A stretch of DNA of 64,000 bases from Tanypteryx hageni (lineage: Eukaryota > Arthropoda > Insecta > Odonata > Petaluridae): positions 30,414,561-30,478,560 of the forward strand of contig CM054117.1 of NCBI GenBank assembly GCA_028673005.1, given 5' to 3'. The stretch's first letter is position 1, and every line of letters starts with the position of its first letter. Both the position numbers and the translations under genes were made by a program. Under the pieces are notes generated by a model. It had not been told where the DNA came from and made no database searches. It worked only from the letters and a program-made list of their open reading frames with translations. Positions 52,601 through 62,778 of this stretch are shown here, piece after piece.

Positions 52601-55600
52601 TAGCAGACTTTTTTTATCTCGTTTAAAAATTATTCCCACATTCATAGCTAGTAAAGGTTGGCTTGATAAATTCAGTAAATGCCAAAATCTCCATAATATC
52701 AAGCTTAAGGGAGAAGTTGCTTGTGCTGATGACATTACTGCTTATAACTGTGCAGAAAAGTTTAAGGCCATTTAGAGTGCTGAAGGATTACCACCTCCAT
52801 ACCTCAGCCCATGGATCAGGGCATGATTGCAGCTTCTAAAATGTACTGAGGCAGACATTGTACCAGTTGCAACTGACAGACCCAAAAAACTGTTTGTGAT
52901 ATCTGGCATGAACTACAATATCCTGCATGCCATTAAAATCATCCAGTTTGCCTAGAAGAAAGTGAAGGATTCTACCTAAAATGCTGTTTGGATGGCACTG
53001 TGGAAATATTGCATACATGACTTTGGCAGATTTGTGAATCCACCTTCAGAAGTGAATGAGACTTTCAGAATTGGTCAAAATATTGAATGGGAAGGGTTCA
53101 AAAATTTACAGGAGACAGATATCATCAAACTTATCCAGTCCCATGAAGAGGAATTGTCTGTAGAAGACTTGGTTGAGATAACACAGAGGGAATATGACAA
53201 GTAAGAGGATCAAGATGTCATTATGCAACAGAAAGAGCTGAACATGATGAGGCTGGCTCATTTCTTCGCACTTGCTGACCAGCTAGCCCAGGAAGCATTG
53301 GATATGGATCCAAACAATTTAACAATTTGGGAGGAATTTAACCTCAGCCTTGGCTACTTACAAGGAGAAACAGCATACATCAAAGCAGTTTACTTTAACT
53401 CAATTTTTCAAGATCTCTGAAACCACCACCATTCTGTCATCTATCACACCACCATGCTCCTTGACTTCCGCTAGCCTCCTCACCATCCTGAACAGTTCAA
53501 TGATACCCACTGGTAGTGATAGGTCCTTCTGATAGGAGTCCTATTCTTCATTCCTTTCTACAAGCGACATTGACCCTCCACAGAAATTAGACTTTCTCAA
53601 CATCTTTCTTGTCATATTTTGGAATTTATCATTACTGGCCTGTATTGGTAAGTGGTAGTATTTTCAACTTATTTTTTCACTGTATTCAATTTTTTGTGGT
53701 GAATCAAGCAGATAGGTTGAGAAATTTTGTTTGAAGGAGGTTTTCTAAAAAGGTGTGGACCACAGCCCCCTTTTAATAATGTAAAGCTGGGTTCATATAA
53801 GACAGATTCACATGAAACAGTATATTTTCAGAATGCATCCTTCGTGTTATAAGAAGGCACAGTGTATATAATAAAACTTCCTTAAATGCAGCTTCCTGCA
53901 ACATGGATTTACTTTTATACAATACCCTAACTTGCGACGAACATCTCGGAACAAGGTGATGATTCACTTCTATGCAGTTTTACATTGAATGGCCAAATTG
54001 CAAATTAAACAAAATTGCAGTTTTAAATTAGATCTGAGCAATTTTCATCTTAAATGAGTTTTTACATTTGCATACTACTGCTTACAAGGAATTACAAACA
54101 AAACTATCGTTTAATTAAGCAAATATTGTATTATTTAAAGCATATTGTTTGGATCTTGGAACCTAACACTATTTTTACAAAAACTTTAATGATTCATCCA
54201 ATGCAGATTCCTTTGACATGGTGTTCCTTTGGGAGGGAACCCCCATGCAGAGGGAAGTCTTATGTACCTTTTTGGATAGTTCATATTTGTATTCTGGAGG
54301 TAAGAAAAATCGAAACTTTGAAAAATAATTTTAATGAAGCTCTTGCTACTCAAACTTTCAAGTATGCCAAGACATAATGAGACTTTATCATTTGATGAAT
54401 CCTGTTTCACATAAAATGGAGGTAAAGCTAAAGATTTTTCGACCTCAAAAATTTCTTTTTGTGATTCAAAAATCATAAAAAAGTAGTGCAATGAAATATA
54501 TCTCTTTAAAGTGGCCTCTTTTTCAGTAACTACAACATATTTAATGGATGAAAATATTTGAAAATGCTCCCTGCTTGTTTTTAGAAAGTTACCAAGAGAA
54601 ATTATTAAATAATGTGCCAAAAATGTTAGTACATAAAGTTATCATATCTTTGCTATTGGAGGTAATATTCACCCACTTTTACTCTAGCTGTTATTCTGAA
54701 ATTTCTATTTATGCTCAGATTTTTATTAAAATAAATAAATTTGAAAGTAAATTTATGAAAAATCATAACTTCTTGGCTGTCTTGTTTATATGATTACAGA
54801 AATATTAGCATAATTGTCAATAAAACCTCATAGTGGAGCAATAAAATCTTTTAGAAAGATCAAATTAAAAACTGTACAATAATGGTTGCTAGATAAAATT
54901 TTCAAATTGAGTAATTCACTTACAATTAAAATACCACAAGTACATCTTGTATTGAATGCTGGCTTTGATTCTCGTGGTTGGTTCATTGTCTGCCCTATTG
55001 ATGGGCTAGTTGAGCATATGGTGGCTTCTGTTGTTGGGTGAGTTTTTGAATCAGTTAATGCATGAACAATTGGACAAACAGGTGGGCAGAAAGGTTGACA
55101 AATAGGTGGATATGTGGTAGGATGGATATGTTTGAGAACAGACTGACGAATATGTTGGTATTTTTTAGAGTGAACATGTGGACAAGTTATTCTTGCTTGA
55201 ACAGGATCTGATATTTTTCCTAATTGGCATATATGTTCAGAAAAAGAAGGTATGTAAGATGTCTGTGCCTCCTTTGAAATTTTTACCACTGGAGGAGGCT
55301 TGCTGGTTCTGGCACTGACAGGAAAACAAGAATAAGGATATCTAGAAAATCAAAAGGAAATTATTTTTATTATTTTTTAACAGATTACAGCTTTATTGTT
55401 AAATTCAAGCTTTTAAAATGATCCTTGAAAGTAATTTGAGAATATGTTTTAGTACATCACATTAATGAGATTTAAACTTCCAAATCAAGAAATTTTATTT
55501 ATAGGATAAGCATATGTTTCAAATAATATTATTTAATATTTTAGGACTCTCAACATTAATCTGACTTTAGTACAAGTTAGTACTAGTAGCGGGATTACAA

Positions 55601-57471
55601 ATTCCAGTACCCCATTCCCTTACAAAGTCGAGTAATGTGCAGCTTATTAAAATTCAATTTAAGGTATTTAATTTACCATTCCCAACAGAGCATATCTGTC
55701 AACAAGTTCAAGAGTCTGAGAGCCAAGCATAATTTCCAAGATTAATTTTCCTGCTTTTAAAGAACCCTTTGGATTTCAAAAGATGGCCCTCCTAGATCTT
55801 CCCAACCATCAACTCACCGACAACTGTGGTCTGTGGCATAATTGCTCTGATACATATAAGTAATGGAAAAAATTTTCAGCCTTCTTCTTTAAATTGATCA
55901 AATCAATATAATATCAGTTAAATATGTTTATCAAGTCAACAAGAAAACTTACAGAAGTGCAACCATTGCGCTTTAAAATAAACATTTTATTACACAACCT
56001 TATCCCTCATGAACATTGTGTACCTCTGCATTCACTATCACTCAAATCTCGAGTTTGACTAAATTACGCAGGCTGTAAAATTAGAAAATAAACTAAAAGC
56101 AAAATTGTAATTTTTCATTATCATTAGGTTGCTTACATTATTATAGTTACCTTTCATTGCGAGGAACTGACTTTGAATGGAGATAACATAAAAATGGATA
56201 TGAAGAGCTACGTTTGCAAGCAAAAGTGTTACCCTTGACTCTCATTTGCTTTCTTCCATCTCTCTCCCATTCCCATGCAATGCGATTTGGGGTAATAAGA
56301 GAAAGTGGCACTCTGGCAAGAAAATCAATGAGAATCTATAAGCAATATTTATCAAAGCAATTCCAACATAACAATAAAAGTAATGTTAACATGTCCTAAT
56401 ATCAGTATTTGTCATACATTAAAAATGCATTGATAACTTTGAATATTAATGTATAAACAGGTTAATTACTTATTAAACCAAATTTGTATCCATGAATAAT
56501 ATACATAGCAGAAATATGAGAATTATTATACAGGAAAGGATTATAATCATTATTCTTCCAACATTAATACCTGTAATCCATTTCATTTATTGCAACACCA
56601 ACTTCAGTGTCATTACTTTGGATTTCCCACTCTGAGCTAATATAAGATGAACTGTCATCACTTTCATACTCTATACACATTTTAAAATTTTTATTTTTGT
56701 TAGACAATTGCTTCCTATTTGCCTTATCATAAGATTTAATCCTATGCTTTTCAGTGCACTTCTCTTGAAAGCATAGCATTGTAATCAGTACAAAAACCAT
56801 AAGAACAGCAAAAGTTATTAAAACATAACTCCATCTCATTATTTGATTATGATCTGAAATGTAAAAAAAAGAACAAAAAATGCTTTCTCAGCTAACCTAA
56901 TTTTGTCACACAAAATCACTTCTATGAATTAAAAATAAAACATGCAATCTTAATCCGAGTATCTTTATTAAATATTTAATTATTATTTGTCACTTGAAAA
57001 GTACAATCATGTAAACATTTTTTCAATTATTTCAAATAAAACAAGAATGATAACCAATACTCGTCCGAAATGTCACTTTCATGCACGAGCGAATGAATTG
57101 CAAAATATACTAAGCTAATTTCATCCTTTGCTGCATACATTCCAAGAAAAAATTATTTAACTAAAGCTTGACTCGATTAAATAGCCCTTGCAGGAAGCTA
57201 AGTATTTTCTCGGAAGTAAATTAAAAGTGAATGGAACTTTAAATCCTATAGGTAATTCAAATTAATAATTATTATTGTAACCTGGATTTAAAACAGACGA
57301 TAGAGCTAAAGGTTGCCCTACTTCCACCATATATGAAATAAATAATATTGTTTTTATAATACAGAAAAACGACATTTCCGTCAAGTATACTTCTTCCCAA
57401 CAGAGCAATCGCAAAACACTCAAAATTACAATGAAAAGAATTTTAGAAACCGTTGCCAAAATAAGTAGCAT
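48370..57471 (-). CDS. unrecognised single-pass membrane protein, 708 residues in four exons
   Basis: Proposed exons on the minus strand: 57282-57471, 56571-56853, 54924-55314, 48370-49632, joined in phases 1, 2 and 0; all three joins keep the frame open. Exon 1 starts MLLILATVSKILF; Met33 (MSFFCIIKTILFISYMVEVG) would be a better signal peptide start. A membrane helix follows at about residues 70-90 (WSYVLITFAVLMVFVLITML), then a basic flank, so type I topology with a very short outside part is likely. Exon 3 encodes a Cys/His/Pro-rich piece (YPPICQPFCPPVCPIVH); exon 4 is Ser-rich, low in structure, with HRSKSCG and LRSKSYGDL motifs that suit phosphorylation or 14-3-3 binding. I do not recognise the family. 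The exon 1 donor (CCAG|GTTACA) is weak, so that exon is least certain. Confidence 0.6.
49680..51190. other. intron of the membrane-protein gene, nothing recognised
   Basis: The area at 50290-50560 is less AT-rich (GGAAAGGGAGGGAATGGAGG) and may be repeat-derived, but no boundaries or protein are visible. Confidence 0.35.
51658..51990. repeat. long inverted repeat (arms about 115 bp)
   Basis: Left arm 51658-51772 and right arm 51870-51990 are reverse complements with few differences: TTAAATAGAAATTAA(C/T)TCCTTAA, AATTAGAGACACA, GGGGAGGAAAGGAAGGAAAA and GGCAAAAGACAA. A 97-bp centre separates them. It lies upstream of the Tigger remains (52.07 kb), within the same intron. Ends near TTAAATAG; no target duplication recognised. 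Confidence 0.75.
52459..52646. mobile_element. second tRNA-bearing palindromic element, flanked by 12-14 bp near-repeats
   Basis: The left arm 52457-52499 (GTGGGAATAATTTTGAAACG, then GTCAGCTATGACCGGG) is the reverse complement of the right arm 52591-52639 (CCCGGTCATAGCAGAC, TTTTTTTATCTCG, AAAATTATTCCCAC). The right unit is a full tRNA-like head plus tail; the left copy keeps only the tail and the 3' part of the tRNA. The flanks GCTGTAAAGGTGGG (52448-52461) and GCTAGTAAAGGTTGG (52647-52661) look like a diverged target duplication; the Tigger protein reads on as ASKGWLD after the second. Same design as the element at 26.6 kb, but a different tRNA-like head and tail. Confidence 0.65.
52535..52605 (+). 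tRNA. tRNA-like sequence with intact cloverleaf, tRNA-Gly-related (SINE head likely)
   Basis: GCTACGA / TCATAGC acceptor (6 of 7 pairs), D arm GTTC-AGAGGTA-GAAT, anticodon arm TCTGC-CCGGCAA-GTGGA, T arm CCGGG-TTCGATA-CCCGG (all paired), 70 nt plus A. Arm lengths are canonical. The sequence resembles tRNA-Gly (GGTTCAGTGGTAGAAT, CCCGGGTTCGATTCCCGG). The anticodon would be GGC (Ala), with C instead of T at position 33, which argues against a working tRNA. A box TAGTTCAGAGG and B box GGTTCGATACC are good and a run of seven T follows at 52609-52615, so pol III could transcribe and stop here. Confidence 0.55.
53541..54923. other. intron of the membrane-protein gene, no feature
   Basis: A 144-codon minus-strand frame (54186-54620) overlaps a plus-strand frame of 107 codons; neither has a start context, splice site pair in phase or resemblance to a protein. 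Treated as non-coding. Confidence 0.35.
54924..55314 (-). CDS. membrane-protein gene, exon 3 (Cys/His/Pro-rich)
   Basis: Acceptor TTTTCCTGTCAG|TGCCAG, donor TTTTAATT|GTAAGT (consensus). The frame encodes ARTSKPPPVVK, ITCPHVHSKKYQHIRQSVLK, YPPICQPFCPPVCPIVH and ends FNTRCTCGILI. The eleven or so cysteines do not match a zinc finger that I know. Confidence 0.65.
56571..56853 (-). CDS. membrane-protein gene, exon 2 (transmembrane helix)
   Basis: Acceptor TTTTTTACATTTCAG|ATCAT with a good polypyrimidine tract; donor TTACAG|GTATTA. It encodes HNQIMRWSYVLITFAVLMVF with the membrane helix, a basic region (EKHRIKSYDKANRKQ) and an acidic, Ser-rich stretch (EYESDDSSSYISSEWE). Confidence 0.65.
57282..57471 (-). 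CDS. membrane-protein gene, proposed exon 1 (signal peptide)
   Basis: Hydrophobic N-terminus, two candidate Met starts (57471 and 57375). The donor GTTACA is poor but phase 1 fits exon 2 exactly (NP then D then HNQIM). The start is only about 40 bp from the likely NEDD8 cleavage site. Confidence 0.4.
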
Positions 57472-57531
57472 AGCGACTGAGAATTGAATTCTAATGGGTC
57501 ATATTAACAATAACAATTTACAAATAAATTA

Positions 57532-57537
57532 TTTATT
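57532..57537 (-). terminator. probable NEDD8 poly(A) signal (AATAAA)
   Basis: TTTATT on the plus strand reads AATAAA on the minus strand, 156 bp after the NEDD8 stop. It would place cleavage near 57515, only about 40 bp upstream of the first ATG of the next gene. Confidence 0.5.
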
Positions 57538-57692
57538 GGTTATCATTTTACATCTTATGAGTTACAAGTGGAGCAAATCAAAATATTCCATTGAGATTTC
57601 TTTACTATATTTTTCGTTTCATTGAATATTAAATTGATATACAGATTAAATCACCATGACAGTTTTAAAAAATGAGTATAAAGTAATAACAT

Positions 57693-58209
<517 letters not shown>

Positions 58210-58680
58210 GTTCGGTTGTGATTAGAAATCGCCAATATCAGATATTAAATTACACCTAAACAGTTCACTTGAATGACCAATGGTTTCCAGCGGGAACCAA
58301 ACTTCATTTGTCTGCTGAAACGATAAAGTTTAATGTCTTTGAAATCGTATACGATATACCATATATCGATATTCGGAGTGACCAAGATGACCAACATATG
58401 ATTTGAAATATGTCGAAAGGTTATTTATTGCAAATTATGCGAAAAATACGCCATTAAATTGTTTTAAAATATTTAGGTAATTTGAAATACACCGTTTTTT
58501 AAATCATAATAAACAACTTAAATGACATAATGGTATAGAGAAGTGATAAATGATACTTTTCACGTTATTGCCCATTACTCATCAATCAAAATCTGTGACA
58601 GTGTGACCGATGCATATTTGCGATGGCCTAGTTGATATTTGGGATGAGCTTTATTGACCCAACCCAAACACTACACGGTC
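58210..58680. other. NEDD8 upstream region, no further gene
   Basis: Probable promoter and 5' UTR of NEDD8. No TATA box or other element could be assigned. The following sequence belongs to the mariner-like relic. Confidence 0.35.
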
Positions 58681-58684
58681 CGGA

Positions 58685-59841
58685 ATAAAAATTTTCATGA
58701 GGCAAACATTCTCAAGTGCGCTCAAACACTAGCACACAAAATCTTTTTGTGGAAGAGAATACAAGCTGACTAAAATGATTCAACGTGAAAACATTCATAC
58801 AACAAAGGTTATGCTAGAAAGTATCCAAAGCCAGAATCTTGAGAGATACAATAAAGGTTACTAAATATTTTCGGAAGTTCACATCCCATCACATCTTGAA
58901 GGCCAAGGCATTGGGACTCCCCTCCCCATCTAATGCCCAGGAAAACTTCGCATCATGAGCATTGTTGCTGTAATGAGGTGGTGCTCCATCTTGCTGAAAA
59001 GTTTCAACTTTGTCTTCCTACAACTGCGGGAAGGCGAAGTTCTCTAGCATATCAATATATGTTTGCAGTGACTGTGGCCTAAGTGAAGTAAAAAGATCCT
59101 ATAACTTTGCTATGAAGTAGGCCGCACCACATTAATTTTTGGCCGAGTCACGGACATGCTGGATAATTCTGCGGAGATTTTCAGATCCCAATATGCAGCA
59201 ATTATGCCTGAAATGTAGTTTTATCTGTAAAAATCACTTTTTTGAGGCAGTCTTCATCTTCTGCTAGATGATCCAGAACAAATGTAGCAAACTCAAAACA
59301 TTACACATGGCCTTGTGGTTAAATTATTTGATGAAGCTGCACTTTGTAGGCATGCGAGTGCAAACGTTTATTTAAAACTTGATTTGGATATCTGTAATTT
59401 TCAGCTGCATTACCGTAGGAACTTCCTCGGGCTGCCTTTCTCATTTGGCATTTACTTCAGAAGTTCTCGGTTGACCCGTATGCTTTGTGGGCAAAACACA
59501 ACCTGCATCTTAATTTTTTGTACCAATCTCTGATTGTTTTGTTTGTAGGTGAATCTTTACAATACCTTCATCTAGATACTCTTTGCATAATAACAAGACA
59601 AATTCAGCAAGCCAGAGCACGCAGTATGGTTATACCCGCAGTCTCCATTGCACTGAGATCACTGTTCACATATTCAAGTCTGGAGCGCTGCTGCACAAAT
59701 AAAGGTGTGCAGCAACACATTGCTTAGCAACTGGCACAAACTTTTTCCGCGAACCATTTCAGTCTTTTGTTATTTTCAATATGTATAATGGCAAAAAAAT
59801 GTAGCCTCTTAAAGCCCTGGAGTGATTTTCTGGATACCCTG
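58685..59841 (-). pseudogene. mariner-like (Tc1/mariner superfamily) element, heavily decayed
   Basis: On the minus strand in order: a terminus TATACAGGGTATCCAGAAAA (59841 inward), GQPRTSEVN (usual GRPRTSE linker), LAEDEDCLKKVIFTDKTTFQ with the first catalytic Asp, KLMWCGLLHSKVIGSFYF, TVTANIY and FQQDGAPPHYS with the second Asp. The part with the third Asp is replaced by unrelated sequence. At least six stops and frameshifts. It belongs to the same group as the fragment at 21.8-22.3 kb (QDGAPPH, GRPRTSE type), and differs from the mariner at 62.8 kb. Confidence 0.7.
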
Positions 59842-60981
59842 TATAACAGTTTTCAAGGAACGTTACTACAATGTTATAATATATCAGGGTCAACTACACC
59901 ACATGTACTGAGAATCATTGGAGGGGCAATGTAGGTCATAGGCTTTAAGTACAATGTTTACCTATTAGATTCAAGAAATTTTTTATTTGTGTTTAGAACT
60001 CTTATGCCTAAGTCATTTTTTATTAAATTATCAATATACATCATGGTTAAAAGCAGCCATCTTCTCACTACGATGATGGCTATTTTGTAATGGAAGTTCA
60101 TTAATTTTTAAAAATGATCTTGCCATTGGCTCAGATTTTCTTCCTTTTCTCCTATTCATGAAATTGAATACACAATCAGCTTCCTTCATAGTCACATTAT
60201 TTATTAAAATTAAGCTGACTCATCTGACAATAGTGGTTTTCAGTTGTGAAACCTACTAAGAAAAAAAGGTCACCGTTTCTGTTCATGGAGGTGACACTCA
60301 TTATATCTAACTTATTCATGTGCAGACTTTAACAATGGATTGCCTGCCTATGAAATGCAAGTCAATTTTAGGAGAATTTTTCCAGAAAATGCACATCTAC
60401 AAAAACAAAATGTTCATCTTTTGTGGTATCTATGGGAAGTGATGGTGGTAAATTCACACATTTACAAGTAGTTTTTAACCAATAAAACTAAATCATTTTC
60501 ACTGCTTGTAATGTCATTTCAAAATAATTTATTATCACTTTTACATTGCACTTAGTAGAAAAGATAACATTCAGTGTCACATTTCTGAGTTTTTTATTTT
60601 CATATAGTCAAAAAAGTAGAAAGATAAAATTTTAAAGGCCTCATTAAGCACATTTGTGTTTAACACAATAAATACAACTTTTATTACAGTTAATAAAATA
60701 TATCAACCATTTAAAAATACAAACTTTACCCTTGAAACCAAAAGGCTGCTTTTGGAAAGGGAAAAATCAATGTTTCAAATGTGGTATCCTGAAAAATGGC
60801 AAAATAAGATATTAGAATTCTGATACAGGAAAAAAATTTTACAAATTTTTGTAAAAGGTGTTACTTATTCTTTGTTAATGAAACTCAAGAGCTGTGGCTA
60901 AAGGCAAAATAAACAATGTATGATAAGAAACCCAATATAAATAAGTTTGCACCAGTATTTTTAAAAGCTATGCATTTGTAG
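59842..60981. other. no gene seen
   Basis: AT-rich intergenic sequence. No repeat boundaries or coding frames recognised. Confidence 0.4.
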
Positions 60982-61307
60982 CAGGGAGATGGAACCTTTT
61001 TCTATAAAGCAGACTGCATTGATGATAGTATATCTTTTGAGGAGGGGGTGGGGGGAGGAGCCTCATTTAAAGTTGCCAATACTTTGGCAGGACAGATTAG
61101 AGTTGAAATAAGAAGTTACCTAGAGATCCTGAGGTATCATATAAGTGAAAATCAATTCTAAATATTTTTAAGGTTAACATTTCAGTAATAAGTGCTTTAT
61201 TACCACAATTTGAATACAAAATATAAATTTTTGTTATATTCTCTTTTTCATCATAGCTTTGCAGGTGGGCTGTATGTGGCTCATGGGCTTTAGATTACAC
61301 ATCCCTG
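60982..61307. mobile_element. non-autonomous hAT element (326 bp)
   Basis: Left end CAGGGAGATGGAACCTTTTT, right end ATTACACATCCCTG. Flanks ATTTGTAG and ATTTAGAG agree at 6 of 8 positions, compatible with an old 8-bp target duplication. Internal GGGCTGTATGTGGCTCATGG resembles the GTGGGCC blocks of the copy at 46451-46777, and the two elements are the same size. Confidence 0.65.
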
Positions 61308-62039
61308 ATTTAGAGTTTCATAAACAAGTTTTAAGCAGTGAGAAACAGTAAATAGCATTACTGATTCATCTCCAAAAGTAATACGTTTTGGCTAATTAAG
61401 GGCTCTCCATAACCTATCCATTTTCTTTTAAAAACAGACAAGCAAACTATGACTAAAGCATAATAAAGTTCCTATGATTAACTCCAAAAATATTTTAAAA
61501 CTCAAACTATAATTAGTATGATAATTAACTATGTTTTGGTAATAATGCAATGCAAAGTGAAAACTGTAGACTTAGATAAAACAACAAATAATTCCAGATT
61601 TGACAGCTAGTCTCTTGTTTTTAAGTAAATATTAACACTGGAAATACCATGACATCTAATGATTCTTCACAGACATAAAATCATGAAAAAGGAAATAAAA
61701 AATAGGATGAGACTAAATTTATTTTTCAATATTATAGAGTAAATAAACTATCAAGAAATATATTTATAAAAAAATTATAATTACTGTAAATTCTTAAACG
61801 GTCTACAAACCTGAAACATTTCTTTCTAGAGGATTTGATTTCACCATGCTCTCTTGGGATACGGTTGCTTCTGAAGATGAGGAAATTATTAGGATTAATA
61901 GAAAATTTACACAAAATGACAAAAATGAAGTTGTGCATATCGCATATCTTTTACCATGTATCACAGCACATAAGCCAACCATTTAAGTTTTAAAAATAAT
62001 TTTAAAAATGATGGTTTTGTATAATAAGTATAAAATTCT
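61308..62039. other. no gene seen
   Basis: AT-rich. The minus-strand frame 61732-61938 lacks any recognisable domain. Confidence 0.4.
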
Positions 62040-62778
62040 GATGTGGCCATCAGATGACTTCCTCAATACCTGTAACATTTCTATGAATTCCAAATAGGTT
62101 AAATGATAATAAATATTTTAAGGAACAACGAAGAAAAATTTAAATACTTTACAAAGAACAGAAATAAACTGATATTGGATATAGCTCCGAAGCTCCAACA
62201 GTTAAAAAAATAAAAAGGAGTGTAAAGTGTTTACAATAGTCACTGGTAGGTGGTGTAGTTGTGGCTGCTAAAAATTTAGTTTTGAAAATATCTCTTCAAC
62301 AATGCCTTATATGGTAAAATGTTTCAAACAAAGGTTATAGAAAATTAAATTTCCTACGACTTTTATTCCAGTACTTTTTTACATTCATCAAATATTAAAG
62401 CAATTATTAAATAAATAGAATATCTCCTTAACAATGCCTTCTAAGAAAAAATGTTTCAAAAAAGTTATGGAGAATAACATTATCTATGAAGTTTATAATA
62501 AACAACATTTACATTTATGAAGATTTAAAAGTTATTTGCCAAAAACTAAAATACGACTAGAGTAAACAGCCACTTCCGGTTGAGCGATTGTTGCCAAAAC
62601 CCAATCACCTCTTCATTATATAGTACTCTTTCTAAATATAAAATTTGGCATTGATACAAGTGTAAGTTTTTGAGTTAAGCACCCACAAAATCCTATCACA
62701 TACAGATAGACCAACAGACAAACACAGACATCATCGAGAAAATAGTCAAAACATGTTCAGGGGATCTTAAAACATGTA
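62040..62778 (+). repeat. 1.1-kb repeat family, copy D, interrupted by mariner
   Basis: Begins GATGTGGCCATCAGATGACT, has one left module only, then AGTAAACAGCCACTTCCGG and CAGACATCATCGAGAAAATA up to TTAAAACATGTA. In copies A and C the next bases are TTTTC; here a mariner begins right after TA. Being single-module, copy D shows that both single and doubled versions spread. Confidence 0.75.

Larger units (their letters stand above)
52060..53540 (+). pseudogene. Tigger/jerky-type element, internally deleted, carrying an insertion
   Basis: At 52065 the frame has KKSRIALTLESKLIQF, the CENP-B-type HTH start. After the tRNA-bearing insert, IASKGWLDKFSKCQNLHNIK then LKGEVACADDITAYNCAEKF give the second DNA-binding half. 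The frame then jumps to PQPMDQGMIAASKMY, so the first half of the DDE domain is deleted. The tail is present: FVISGMNYNILHAIKIIQFA, VWMALWKYCIHDFGRFVN, DIIKLIQSHEEELSVEDLVE. Stops and frameshifts throughout. A possible 5' end, with CTCCTATAACAAGGGTTCTTAT, lies at 51208-51260. Confidence 0.75.

Noticed and set aside
52535..52605. A functional nuclear tRNA gene (Ala-GGC or Gly)
   Set aside because: C at position 33, an acceptor mismatch, and its place inside an inverted-repeat insertion speak for a SINE head or pseudogene; kept only as tRNA-like.
54186..54620. 144-codon minus-strand frame, possible extra exon of the membrane-protein gene
   Set aside because: No splice sites in phase with neighbours, an overlapping plus frame of similar length, and exons 3 and 4 already join in phase without it.
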